Below are positions 1-6,259 of a DNA stretch of 6,722 bases, in pieces; position 1 is the stretch's first letter; every line of letters begins with the position of its first letter. The DNA is from Natrialbaceae archaeon B1-Br10_E2g27 (GTDB taxonomy: Archaea > Halobacteriota > Halobacteria > Halobacteriales > Natrialbaceae), in assembly GCA_001563885.1 (NCBI GenBank), contig LKMM01000144.1, forward strand, positions 1-6,722, in the 5' to 3' direction. The translations under genes and the position numbers were made by a program. The notes under the pieces are model-generated. The model ran no database searches. It saw only the letters and a program-made list of their open reading frames with translations, and was not told where the DNA came from.

Positions 1-52
1 CTAAATTGTGTTTATTCTACCATAATCCAATCTTTACTCCTTCCCGTATCGT

Positions 53-59
53 TTTATAA
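53..59 (+). promoter_or_regulatory. Probable archaeal TATA box for a leaderless transcript
   Basis: The heptamer TTTATAA is centred about 27 bases before the ATG at 83. That is the distance expected between an archaeal TATA element and the transcription start, so the mRNA would begin at or next to the start codon. No Shine-Dalgarno precedes this ATG, which agrees with leaderless translation. The inverted repeat ATAAC (56-60) / GTTAT (69-73) overlaps the element and could be an operator, but it is short and may be chance. Confidence 0.55.
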
Positions 60-82
60 CCAGTTTTAGTTATTAAATCTAT

Positions 83-1855
83 ATGCAGAATAAAGACGGG
101 TCTATTTGTGGACACACATTTGATCCGGAAGAGTGGGAAACCGACCTCCCAGAAGTAAAGAGCGATCTGGAAGACGAATGGATATGCCACCGCGATTCAC
201 ATCCAGAAGCCGATGTATGTGTGTTTCATATGTCGACCGATACACAGGATGATCTGGACATATCTAATCAACAGATTGTTGATCGCTTTCTTAAGGAAAT
301 AAATAAAACCGGAGCAGAATCAAAAGAATTCATTGACGCTACGTTTGATACAGTCGACCTGAGAGATAAGATAATCTCTCCGCCGGATAACTGTACACTT
401 GATTTGAGACATGCATCATTTGAGGGAAAACTACTCCTCGAAGATGCTACTGTGACAAACGATATTACCTTTCACGGAAGCGAATTTCAACAGGTATGGA
501 TGAACGGCGTCAAATTCGAAGACGAAGCAAACTGGTATGGTTGTGAATTTAACGGGACAGTCAAGGCGGACTCTGCGACGTTCGGTGGGAAAGTATTGTT
601 TGCTCGCTCTCAATTTCAGTACGGCGTCCGGTTACGTAACTCACCGACATTCGAGGCTAAAGCAATTTTCAGTGGCGCGTTTTTTGATAGTTATTTAGAT
701 ATCACCGGTGGATATTTTGAAAGTTTAGCGTACTTCCGTGACGTTAACATTTACAAAGCTAATTTCAACAACACTACATTCTCTGAATCGGCTCGGTTTG
801 GGGATGCACTATTCGAAGAGAAGGCTAAATTCACTGAAGCTGTATTTCAAGGGCAGACGTACTTTGGCAAGAAAGATAGAGATGAAGAGCGCGACGCAGC
901 AACTTTCGAGTGTAAAGCCGACTTTTCAGGTGTTACAGTCAATTCAATAATGGAATTTGTGGACACCAAATTTAGACGACAAGAGGAAGTGGTTGGTCAA
1001 ATATCCTCTGCCGATGTTTTGTTTAATGGGCTCAGATGTACTGGAATGTTAGAGTTTGACCCGGTGGTGTCAGACGAACAGATACTAAGAGTCGATTTTA
1101 CCGATGCTCGGATCTGTGAGGGGAAATTGGGGCAGCCGATAGATGGAACAGCGTTGTATGATTTTCAGCGCGCAAAAGTTGGAGATATCGAATCGACTAG
1201 TGACACGCATAACAAATCTGCACTCAACGCAGTTCGTTTTGTCGAGTGTGATTTCGATGGTTTCGACTTTTCTCGGTACCGACCTGCACTTGAACCGGAC
1301 TATCAGATCCATACATTCTCAGAGATTGCATCAGTACCAGAAAACAACCTTTCCCCGGTAGTCAAAGAAACGACGTTCCAGAAGGCAAAGACCGGTGCTA
1401 ATAATATTGGTGAGAACCGTGCGGCCTCAGAGTTTTTTATCAGGGAAATGCGGGCCCGAAAGAGTCGGCTTGCCGAACAGTTAGGCCAGCAAGAAACGAG
1501 AAGAGAACGGATCGAGCAGCGACTTCGATATGAGACGAATAGGTTCTTTGGCGCCACTGCAAACTACGGTGAAAGTGCTAGTCGAGTATTTGGCACCTCT
1601 ATTGCTATTATTCTCGGATATAGTGGCGTCTATGGAGTACTATATACTGTTTCAGGTGGAGAACCGTACTCATCTGCCCCACCGGTGATTGAATACTTCC
1701 TTTTGAGTCTCGTATCTTTCACTGGACTTGTCCACGGAGGTGGGGCAACAGTCGACAACTGGTTCATCCGTCTGGTAACAGCGACCGAAGCATTTGCAGG
1801 GGCGTTTCTCATCGCATTATTTCTGTTCGCCCTGACACGCTCTGTCTATCGATAG
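83..1855 (+). CDS. Pentapeptide-repeat protein with C-terminal two-helix ion-channel-like module
   Basis: Probably a membrane protein with a large cytoplasmic repeat domain. Residues 1-50 hold clustered Cys/His (C9, H11, C35, H36, C46, H49), which could bind a metal. Residues about 105-400 contain many irregular repeats of the A(D/N)LXX type, often with phenylalanine at the centre (such as ATFGG, ARFGD, AKFTE, ADFSG), as expected for a right-handed beta-helix. Residues 446-462 carry an AxxFFxREMxARK segment that I know from haloarchaeal proteins of this type. At the C-terminus are a membrane helix (about 503-522), a hydrophobic pore-loop-like segment (about 537-553, ending GLVHGGG) and a second helix (about 565-586), the plan of an Ion_trans_2 channel. 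The usual TxGxGD selectivity filter is not intact, so ion specificity cannot be stated. The start is supported by the TATA spacing. The stop codon lies inside the 12-base palindrome at 1845-1856. The family assignment is good; function and ligand are unknown. Confidence 0.88.
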   Translation: MQNKDGSICGHTFDPEEWETDLPEVKSDLEDEWICHRDSHPEADVCVFHMSTDTQDDLDISNQQIVDRFLKEINKTGAESKEFIDATFDTVDLRDKIISPPDNCTLDLRHASFEGKLLLEDATVTNDITFHGSEFQQVWMNGVKFEDEANWYGCEFNGTVKADSATFGGKVLFARSQFQYGVRLRNSPTFEAKAIFSGAFFDSYLDITGGYFESLAYFRDVNIYKANFNNTTFSESARFGDALFEEKAKFTEAVFQGQTYFGKKDRDEERDAATFECKADFSGVTVNSIMEFVDTKFRRQEEVVGQISSADVLFNGLRCTGMLEFDPVVSDEQILRVDFTDARICEGKLGQPIDGTALYDFQRAKVGDIESTSDTHNKSALNAVRFVECDFDGFDFSRYRPALEPDYQIHTFSEIASVPENNLSPVVKETTFQKAKTGANNIGENRAASEFFIREMRARKSRLAEQLGQQETRRERIEQRLRYETNRFFGATANYGESASRVFGTSIAIILGYSGVYGVLYTVSGGEPYSSAPPVIEYFLLSLVSFTGLVHGGGATVDNWFIRLVTATEAFAGAFLIALFLFALTRSVYR

Positions 1856-2203
1856 AAACGAGTTCAATCATTCTTCGCTAGACGGCACCGCAATTGGCTC
1901 AATATCCATAAAAAGTTAGCAAAGAGACAAATAGATAGCATCAACGGCAGTCTATCGGTTTGGTCGAAAATCATCAAAAAAAAGTAGCCAAATCGAATTT
2001 AAAATCCCGCTCTTTCAACTGAGAAGATGACTTCAAATTAGCCCGAATCAACTGTCGTCTAGCAAAACTACAGAGCCCACATTGTTATAACCGCCAGCGA
2101 CCGCACCAGTCTCTAGATAATTGAACGACAGCTGAGGTGGTCACTAATTAGACAGTACCAATATAGCGAAAAGTTCACACAGACAGATAGTGATAACAAA
2201 CTA
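1856..2203. other. Noncoding spacer upstream of the CARF/PIN operon
   Basis: I see no credible gene here; all frames are broken by stops. It holds an eight-base A run (1976-1983), which would be a T run on the minus strand. A second TATA-like element (TTATAA, 2085-2090) lies 114 bases before the next ATG. Downstream of it, a bulged complementarity (2099-2107 with 2136-2142) could fold an RNA leader. The palindrome CTAATTAG (2144-2151) could be a regulator site. The region is long for a haloarchaeal spacer, but none of these elements is strong alone. Confidence 0.5.
2160..2166 (+). promoter_or_regulatory. Possible TATA box of the CARF/PIN operon
   Basis: AATATAG is centred about 41 bases before the ATG at 2204. 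With normal archaeal spacing, transcription would start near 2190 and give a leader of roughly 14 bases. There is no clear Shine-Dalgarno before 2204. The match to consensus is modest, and the TTATAA at 2085-2090 is an alternative that would give a leader of about 90 bases. Confidence 0.3.
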
Positions 2204-2671
2204 ATGGACACACGCTGGCTAACGATTGCAAGCCCAACGACTGAAGCTGTCGCCAACCCGCTTATTGCGGCCTGCGACGAAGGGATCATTCCTGACGAAA
2301 TTCAGTTACTCTCAAATCCCGGAATGGATGATGCTGTTTCAGTAATTCGACCGTTGCTTGTGGATATCGTCGCCCAATACGACGTTGAGACAAGTGTTGC
2401 TGTCCACTCACTCAATGCCGAAACACAGTACCATGAGATTGCCTCCTTTTTTATTGACGGAATAAAAGACGCACGGAACCAATCAGCGTCCGTCGCTGTC
2501 GATTTTACGCCCGGCAGAAAATTCATGTCTGCAATCGCCTTCCAAGCAGGGTTACAACACAACGCCGACCACGTGTTTTATTTCCACTTGCAAGCCGAAG
2601 ATTACGGACATAGCTATCCCGATATTCCACGGACAAACGCTGAATTAGTCGATTTTACCGAGGTGATCTGA
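2204..2671 (+). CDS. Stand-alone CARF-like (CRISPR-associated Rossmann fold) ligand-sensor protein
   Basis: Likely a cytoplasmic nucleotide-sensing protein. CARF domains bind cyclic oligoadenylates or related signals and switch on an attached effector, mostly in type III CRISPR defence. The first strand (residues 4-10, WLTIASP) is followed by a polar turn (S10-T13) and a helix. A segment PDEIQLLSN (30-38) then matches the second CARF strand. Near the C-terminus, the motif D100-F-T-P-G-R-K-F-M-S109 followed by a helix and a strand (ADHVFYFHL, 121-129) corresponds to the conserved 'DxTGGTKxMS' strand-loop-helix of CARF proteins, with Pro-Gly-Arg replacing Gly-Gly-Thr. The chain has only 155 residues, so there is no room for the HEPN, nuclease or HTH domain usually fused to CARF. 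The PIN-type nuclease gene starts one base after its stop, so the effector is probably supplied in trans. The domain call rests on motif reading; another Rossmann sensor of the same superfamily is possible. Confidence 0.72.
   Translation: MDTRWLTIASPTTEAVANPLIAACDEGIIPDEIQLLSNPGMDDAVSVIRPLLVDIVAQYDVETSVAVHSLNAETQYHEIASFFIDGIKDARNQSASVAVDFTPGRKFMSAIAFQAGLQHNADHVFYFHLQAEDYGHSYPDIPRTNAELVDFTEVI
2660..2668 (+). promoter_or_regulatory. Strong Shine-Dalgarno for the PIN gene, inside the CARF gene
   Basis: GAGGTGATC is an exact nine-base complement of the archaeal 16S rRNA 3' end (GATCACCTC). Its GAGGT core ends eight bases before the ATG at 2673. It overlaps the last codons of the CARF-like gene, so the second protein can be made efficiently from the shared mRNA. 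It also fixes the start of the PIN-type gene. Confidence 0.8.
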
Positions 2672-2672
2672 G

Positions 2673-3734
2673 ATGCTTATCGCCCGAGAGTACCTGTTGA
2701 CTGTATTAAATACCCTCTACGACACCGGGACCACAACCGTCACAGTGAAGCACCCCTCTGAAGAAATCGGTGAACTACTACGGTTCGAACTTGCAGATGC
2801 GGGCACTGCAACCGTCCGATTCACTCAGGGAGCGAACACATATCGGGACAATCGAGAAACCGTCGAGTTCGAATATGGCAAAGCAGCGTTCGAAGACCTG
2901 CCAGACGCCAACAGCTATGTTCGAGGTGTCGTTGCTGGAGGCTTACTTCCGCCCGAAAACAAAGCTGATCTCGATGCATTCGTCAGTCGGTACGGATATC
3001 CAGATCTTGAAGCAGGACATGACCCAATAATGATTGGGCTTGACGCAAATCTGCTGGGTTTTCGTATCCCGGACATGTTAAATATTGATCCGCTCACCGG
3101 CCAGCAGAACGCAGCTGGTCGACACGCAACAACTGGCTTTGCGTTATCAAAAGGTGTCAAAAAAGAGCTTGACTGGCACTACAAACACTACAATACGACA
3201 GATGTCACGACGGCTTTCGGAGAGGAGTTCAAGAAACTCCAGAATCAACCAGCTGGTGCTAATCGTGAAGGCTTCGTTGGCTTGTACGAATTCCGTCAGT
3301 ACGCATCTCGTCGAACAGCTGACCTCGTTCCTAGTGAGGCGATCGAAGTCGAAACAGGCGACCCAGCGATTATCGAAGCCTATCGCCAGTATGACGATGG
3401 GAATCGAAAGAGGGTACTCCTATTCAGCAATGATTATGAGTTCATCGACAACGCACAGGACAGAGGAATCTGGGCACATCACGTCTCGTTCCCGGTCGAC
3501 ATGCCTCGGCGAACAACAGTTTCGTGGCGAACACTTGCGACAGCACTGTATATTCTCACAATCCAATTTGCGGTGTTGAAACTACCTAAATTAACCCTCT
3601 ATGGGGTCTGGGGCGGCAAAACTGGAAAACACTGGCAAGACGAAAAGCTCCGGATTGAATGCCGAAGCCCGGTTGTCGAACCAAAGCTCCAGCGTGCCGT
3701 CTCAATTGTCGAACGGTTCGACCAAACTCCATGA
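2673..3734 (+). CDS. PIN-domain ribonuclease-like protein, putative effector of the CARF operon
   Basis: Probably a metal-dependent RNase. The middle of the protein reads as a PIN domain. Strand MIGLDANLLG (120-129) gives the first acidic residue D124. GVKKELD (161-167) gives E165. ETGDPAIIEAY (227-237) gives D230. VLLFSNDYEFIDNA (248-261) gives D254 on the fourth strand, in the classic 'SND..F...A' setting. All four metal-binding positions are therefore present and in order. Residues 1 to about 115 form an unassigned alpha/beta region. Residues about 275-353 are an extension with a hydrophobic helix (about 285-301) and the glycine/lysine-rich stretch GVWGGKTGKH. Both could contact the CARF partner. 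The gene begins one base after the CARF stop with a perfect Shine-Dalgarno, so the pair is probably co-translated. Known CARF-linked effectors include PIN nucleases, which supports the pairing. Substrate (RNA or DNA) and control are inferred only. It converges with the J-domain gene, leaving 103 bases between stops and no convincing terminator. Confidence 0.75.
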   Translation: MLIAREYLLTVLNTLYDTGTTTVTVKHPSEEIGELLRFELADAGTATVRFTQGANTYRDNRETVEFEYGKAAFEDLPDANSYVRGVVAGGLLPPENKADLDAFVSRYGYPDLEAGHDPIMIGLDANLLGFRIPDMLNIDPLTGQQNAAGRHATTGFALSKGVKKELDWHYKHYNTTDVTTAFGEEFKKLQNQPAGANREGFVGLYEFRQYASRRTADLVPSEAIEVETGDPAIIEAYRQYDDGNRKRVLLFSNDYEFIDNAQDRGIWAHHVSFPVDMPRRTTVSWRTLATALYILTIQFAVLKLPKLTLYGVWGGKTGKHWQDEKLRIECRSPVVEPKLQRAVSIVERFDQTP

Positions 3735-3837
3735 ATTAGAGGGTATCATGGAATCCTAATTTCAATCGTCGTATATCGTATCTTGGCAGGGTATTTTCAC
3801 GTAATTGCGGTACGGAATTGCCAAATTGAATGTACGA

Positions 3838-5325
3838 CTAACTGTAGAAAAGTCGACTGACCACTGCATATGAGCCGAAAACGACTGTTGGCCAGGCGCA
3901 GACAGACAAGACAATAATAGCAGCTGAAATTGAAGCTGGCGGGTTACCATGGAGTGCCCATATCGTGTTGCCGGATAGCGACCACAAAGTCAACCCAAGG
4001 ATTGGTGTGGCAGCAAATAGCTCCCAGACAGTGGTATGAATATCTGGGCGACTACCGTCTCGCAATAAATTTGTGAGTCCGACAACAAGGAAAAAGAGCC
4101 CCAATATAACAGAGATGAATAGAAGCATTCCCAGTGTCATGTTCACTGCCCAGCCGAGCGTATAGCCGGTAGGCGGTCCGACAGCAACCCAAGGAGCGAT
4201 CGTACTAGCTGGCTCATCTGTGATTGCCCCGAACGGGAACCACCAACGGAGGGGTGTAAACTCGATCACATAGAAGAGTATTGCAACAATACCCCCGGTG
4301 ATCGAACCAGCCAGAACACTGCGTGTCAACACTCCCACAACGACGGACGCCATTACTCCAATGACGACCATGAGTAGCAGTACGAAACCACCGACGAACC
4401 GACCGAGGAGTAGCCCACCATTCAGCGATCCTCTAGCAACGGCAATAAGCAGTAGTAGCGTACCGACACCACATATTGTGGTAATCAGTACTGCTGACTC
4501 CGTCAATAATTGCGGTCCACTGGTAGTTGAACGAGTTCGCGTTACCCATATGTCGCGACCATACACGACTCCGGATCCAACAAGGACGGCTATGCCTGCG
4601 GTAATTGTCGACTGTCCATTAGCAACCGACGCCAGTATCGCAGAGAGTCCTACCGAGAAAACAAGCGCCATCAGTAGTCGTGGTGCAGACGACCAATCGC
4701 CAGTTACTGAATAGGACCTCCACGAGGATGGACCCGTCCACCCCATCGATGACGACCGTGTATGATCACCAAAGTCAGTCGATTGGTTCGACCGTCTACT
4801 ATTTTTGTTAGTCGATGATCGTCTGTTCCTCGATCCCGACCGCGTTGAATGTGACTGCGACGTATATTGGTGACTGCCACCGGTGGAGGATGAACTATCG
4901 TTTCGTCGCCCGTCCCTTGTTTGGCCACCGTTTGTCGTCGACTCGGACGATCTGTCGTCTGATTTCGACGTATTATCACGCTGGTCGTTGTTTCCATGGT
5001 TTGTTTTCTTCCGCTCGGATTGAGCTTGTGTAGACCTACCCGAATTGGTGCTTTCACTTTGTCCGGCAGTTGGTGACGTATGCCATCCACTGCATCGCGT
5101 TATTTCGACGTAGGACGTGTGTCCGACTCGATCGTATCGTCGACGCTTAGTCGCACTCGTCAACGTTTCTTTCGCACTCTGGAGTTTTTTGAACTCTTTG
5201 TCAGTTCCTCCCTGGTCAGGATGGTATTCTTTGACCAGCTTTCGATACTGGCCCGTTATTTCCTCACGATCTGCGTCCGTGTCGACCTCCAACATCGCAT
5301 AAAACGGCGGTACGTCATCACTCAT
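3838..5325 (-). CDS. J-domain (DnaJ-type) polytopic membrane protein
   Basis: A membrane-anchored J-domain protein of 495 residues. Residues 7-70 are a J-domain: FYAMLEVD, the EEITGQYRKLVKEYHPD helix pair with the HPD tripeptide (H35-P36-D37) that stimulates DnaK/Hsp70 ATPase, then FKKLQSAKETL and RRRYDRVGHTSYV, an ending I associate with haloarchaeal J-proteins. Residues about 80-205 are a low-complexity, probably disordered linker of Ser, Thr, Asn, Gln, Arg and Asp with no predicted fold. Residues about 213-491 hold roughly eight hydrophobic segments (near 215, 240, 275, 308, 337, 393, 436 and 465). There is no Gly/Phe region or zinc-finger domain, so it is not canonical DnaJ. I place the start at 5325 rather than the longer in-frame 5391, because a GGGAGGGG ribosome site lies seven bases before it and the J-domain begins directly after. 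Its start overlaps the upstream gene's end by eight bases. The chaperone partner and the role of the membrane part are unknown. Confidence 0.85.
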   Translation of the reverse strand: MSDDVPPFYAMLEVDTDADREEITGQYRKLVKEYHPDQGGTDKEFKKLQSAKETLTSATKRRRYDRVGHTSYVEITRCSGWHTSPTAGQSESTNSGRSTQAQSERKKTNHGNNDQRDNTSKSDDRSSESTTNGGQTRDGRRNDSSSSTGGSHQYTSQSHSTRSGSRNRRSSTNKNSRRSNQSTDFGDHTRSSSMGWTGPSSWRSYSVTGDWSSAPRLLMALVFSVGLSAILASVANGQSTITAGIAVLVGSGVVYGRDIWVTRTRSTTSGPQLLTESAVLITTICGVGTLLLLIAVARGSLNGGLLLGRFVGGFVLLLMVVIGVMASVVVGVLTRSVLAGSITGGIVAILFYVIEFTPLRWWFPFGAITDEPASTIAPWVAVGPPTGYTLGWAVNMTLGMLLFISVILGLFFLVVGLTNLLRDGSRPDIHTTVWELFAATPILGLTLWSLSGNTIWALHGNPPASISAAIIVLSVCAWPTVVFGSYAVVSRLFYS

Positions 5326-5863
5326 AGTCGAACCCCTCCCACTCGAACGAGGGCGTCTTTGTATACACGTCGTGGTAAATGCGTTTGTCAAGTTCAGCGT
5401 ATGTCAGCGTCAATGCTCTTGACACAGACAGCCCAGAGTGTCCATGAGCAAAGAGGTAGACTCCAATCGATCCAATACCCTGCCGAGCGACGCGAACCGG
5501 CACACGAGGGCGGCAGGCCCCTGGAACCATATACATCGCTGCACGCTCGACATCCGGTCGGTATCGAAGTGGACCGACGAGCTCTTCGATCTGTGCCCAG
5601 TCAGTAGCTGTATTGACAGCGGTCGCTCGGTCTCCTGTGAACGTCAGCAGTCCGTCGATTTTCAGAAGCTCTGGAGGCGTCACGTCGACTGTGCTTTCGA
5701 GACGATCGGGCAGTTCGAAGACTGTCTCCCGAGCAAGTTCTGGGAGGTCTTCGGTTGGAGCCGGAGCCTGAACCTGCCACGAAGGTGTCTTAGTCGGCAC
5801 GTAGTAGACTCTACTCTCGGCTGCAAGGACGGCTCCGTACTCTGCGTTCACGACAAGCTCCAT
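5318..5863 (-). CDS. Conserved-looking hypothetical protein, first gene of the J-domain operon
   Basis: I do not recognise this 181-residue protein. It appears soluble, with no signal peptide or membrane helix. It opens with a beta-rich stretch (ELVVNAEYGAVLAAESRVYY, 2-21). It continues with an acidic, proline-containing region (about 33-70) and a segment with DWAQIEELVGPLRY (88-101). The C-terminal part, ARQGIGSIGVYLFAHGHSGL (126-145) then SRALTLTYAELDKRIY (148-163), looks like a compact fold. No catalytic motif can be defended. A longer in-frame start exists at 5944, but I chose 5863 because GGGGGAG lies seven bases upstream and the extra 27 residues look unlike haloarchaeal protein. Its TGA lies eight bases inside the J-domain gene (ATGAGTGA), so the two are almost certainly co-translated and may work together. 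Haloarchaeal codon and acidic-residue character make it a real gene. Confidence 0.72.
   Translation of the reverse strand: MELVVNAEYGAVLAAESRVYYVPTKTPSWQVQAPAPTEDLPELARETVFELPDRLESTVDVTPPELLKIDGLLTFTGDRATAVNTATDWAQIEELVGPLRYRPDVERAAMYMVPGACRPRVPVRVARQGIGSIGVYLFAHGHSGLSVSRALTLTYAELDKRIYHDVYTKTPSFEWEGFDYE
5333..5340 (-). promoter_or_regulatory. Ribosome binding site deciding the J-domain start
   Basis: On the minus strand GGGAGGGG stands seven bases before the ATG at 5325. It lies inside the last codons of the upstream gene and favours this start over the in-frame ATG 66 bases upstream. Confidence 0.65.
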
Positions 5864-5870
5864 TATCGAT

Positions 5871-5877
5871 CTCCCCC
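5871..5877 (-). promoter_or_regulatory. Ribosome binding site deciding the start at 5863
   Basis: Read on the minus strand, GGGGGAG sits seven bases before the ATG at 5863. It supports the 181-residue form over the 208-residue form that begins at 5944. Confidence 0.55.
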
Positions 5878-6046
5878 AATTGAGACTAGGCTCCACACCA
5901 GGTTGAGTGTGAAAACGGGCGATATGCTGTCGAGACTGTTCCAACCGATGACAACTGAACTGTTGCCAGCAGTTAGTCTACGAATAAAGCACAGGCTTGT
6001 CGGCCCCGTGTGGTGTGTCGACGATTTTGTTTTTCGGTACCAGTTA

Positions 6047-6061
6047 GCCACGGTAAGTGGC
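6047..6061. repeat. Short perfect inverted repeat (5-bp stem, 5-base loop)
   Basis: GCCAC and GTGGC flank a five-base loop. It lies about 190 bases upstream of the minus-strand operon start. It could be a regulator site or part of an RNA leader. It is short enough to be chance, and its flanks do not make it a terminator. Confidence 0.35.
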
Positions 6062-6259
6062 GAGGTTGTATTCCCCATGAGATAAGCGTCGATGACACCT
6101 GAGGATGCTAACAGTCGTGATATGGGACTAAGTACAAATTTTTAGTAACTATACCATATAATAAACTTTTGATCAAATGTCACATCAAACCATATTCGAG
6201 TTCACAATTAATATCAATTCAAAATAAATACACGAACACCACCATTTTCCAATGCAGTT

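Larger units (their letters stand above)
5864..6259. other. Noncoding region upstream of the minus-strand operon, AT-rich in its distal half
   Basis: No gene here is well supported. The part near 5864-6080 should hold the promoter of the minus-strand operon; a weak TATA-like TTTATT (minus strand, 5983-5988) would give a leader of about 100 bases. An inverted repeat AACTG/CAGTT lies at 5957-5973. A better one, GCCAC-ggtaa-GTGGC, lies at 6047-6061 but has no T run after it on either strand. At 6092-6145 (+) a 17-codon frame (MTPEDANSRDMGLSTNF then TAG) resembles the start of a haloarchaeal protein and may be a remnant. From about 6123 to 6250 the sequence is strongly AT-rich and full of stops, and it ends where the phosphatase homology begins. 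Confidence 0.5.

Noticed and set aside
3085..3579. A 164-codon frame overlapping the PIN-type gene
   Set aside because: It is an out-of-frame shadow, very rich in Ser and Arg. The PIN motifs and the perfect ribosome site support the other frame.
3735..3837. Possible bidirectional terminator between the convergent PIN and J-domain genes
   Set aside because: The near-palindrome around AATTGCGGTACGGAATT is imperfect and no strong T run follows on either strand.
4298..4714. Long plus-strand frames opposite the J-domain gene, including a Thr/Pro/Ser-rich 138-codon frame
   Set aside because: They are antisense shadows of the membrane-domain codons, with composition unlike any real protein here.
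5326..5391. A longer N-terminus for the J-domain protein, starting at 5391
   Set aside because: It would overlap the upstream gene by over 70 bases, encodes an Arg/Thr-rich stretch, and lacks the ribosome site seen at 5333-5340.
5864..5944. A longer N-terminus for the 181-residue protein, starting at 5944
   Set aside because: The extra 27 residues do not look haloarchaeal and the good ribosome site lies before 5863.
5863..6078. A 71-codon minus-strand frame whose TAA overlaps the ATG at 5863 (TAATG), suggesting an extra operon gene
   Set aside because: The product is basic and Ser/Thr-rich with no acidic bias, no ribosome site was found for it, and it covers the ribosome site and probable leader of the next gene. 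The stop/start overlap alone is weak evidence.
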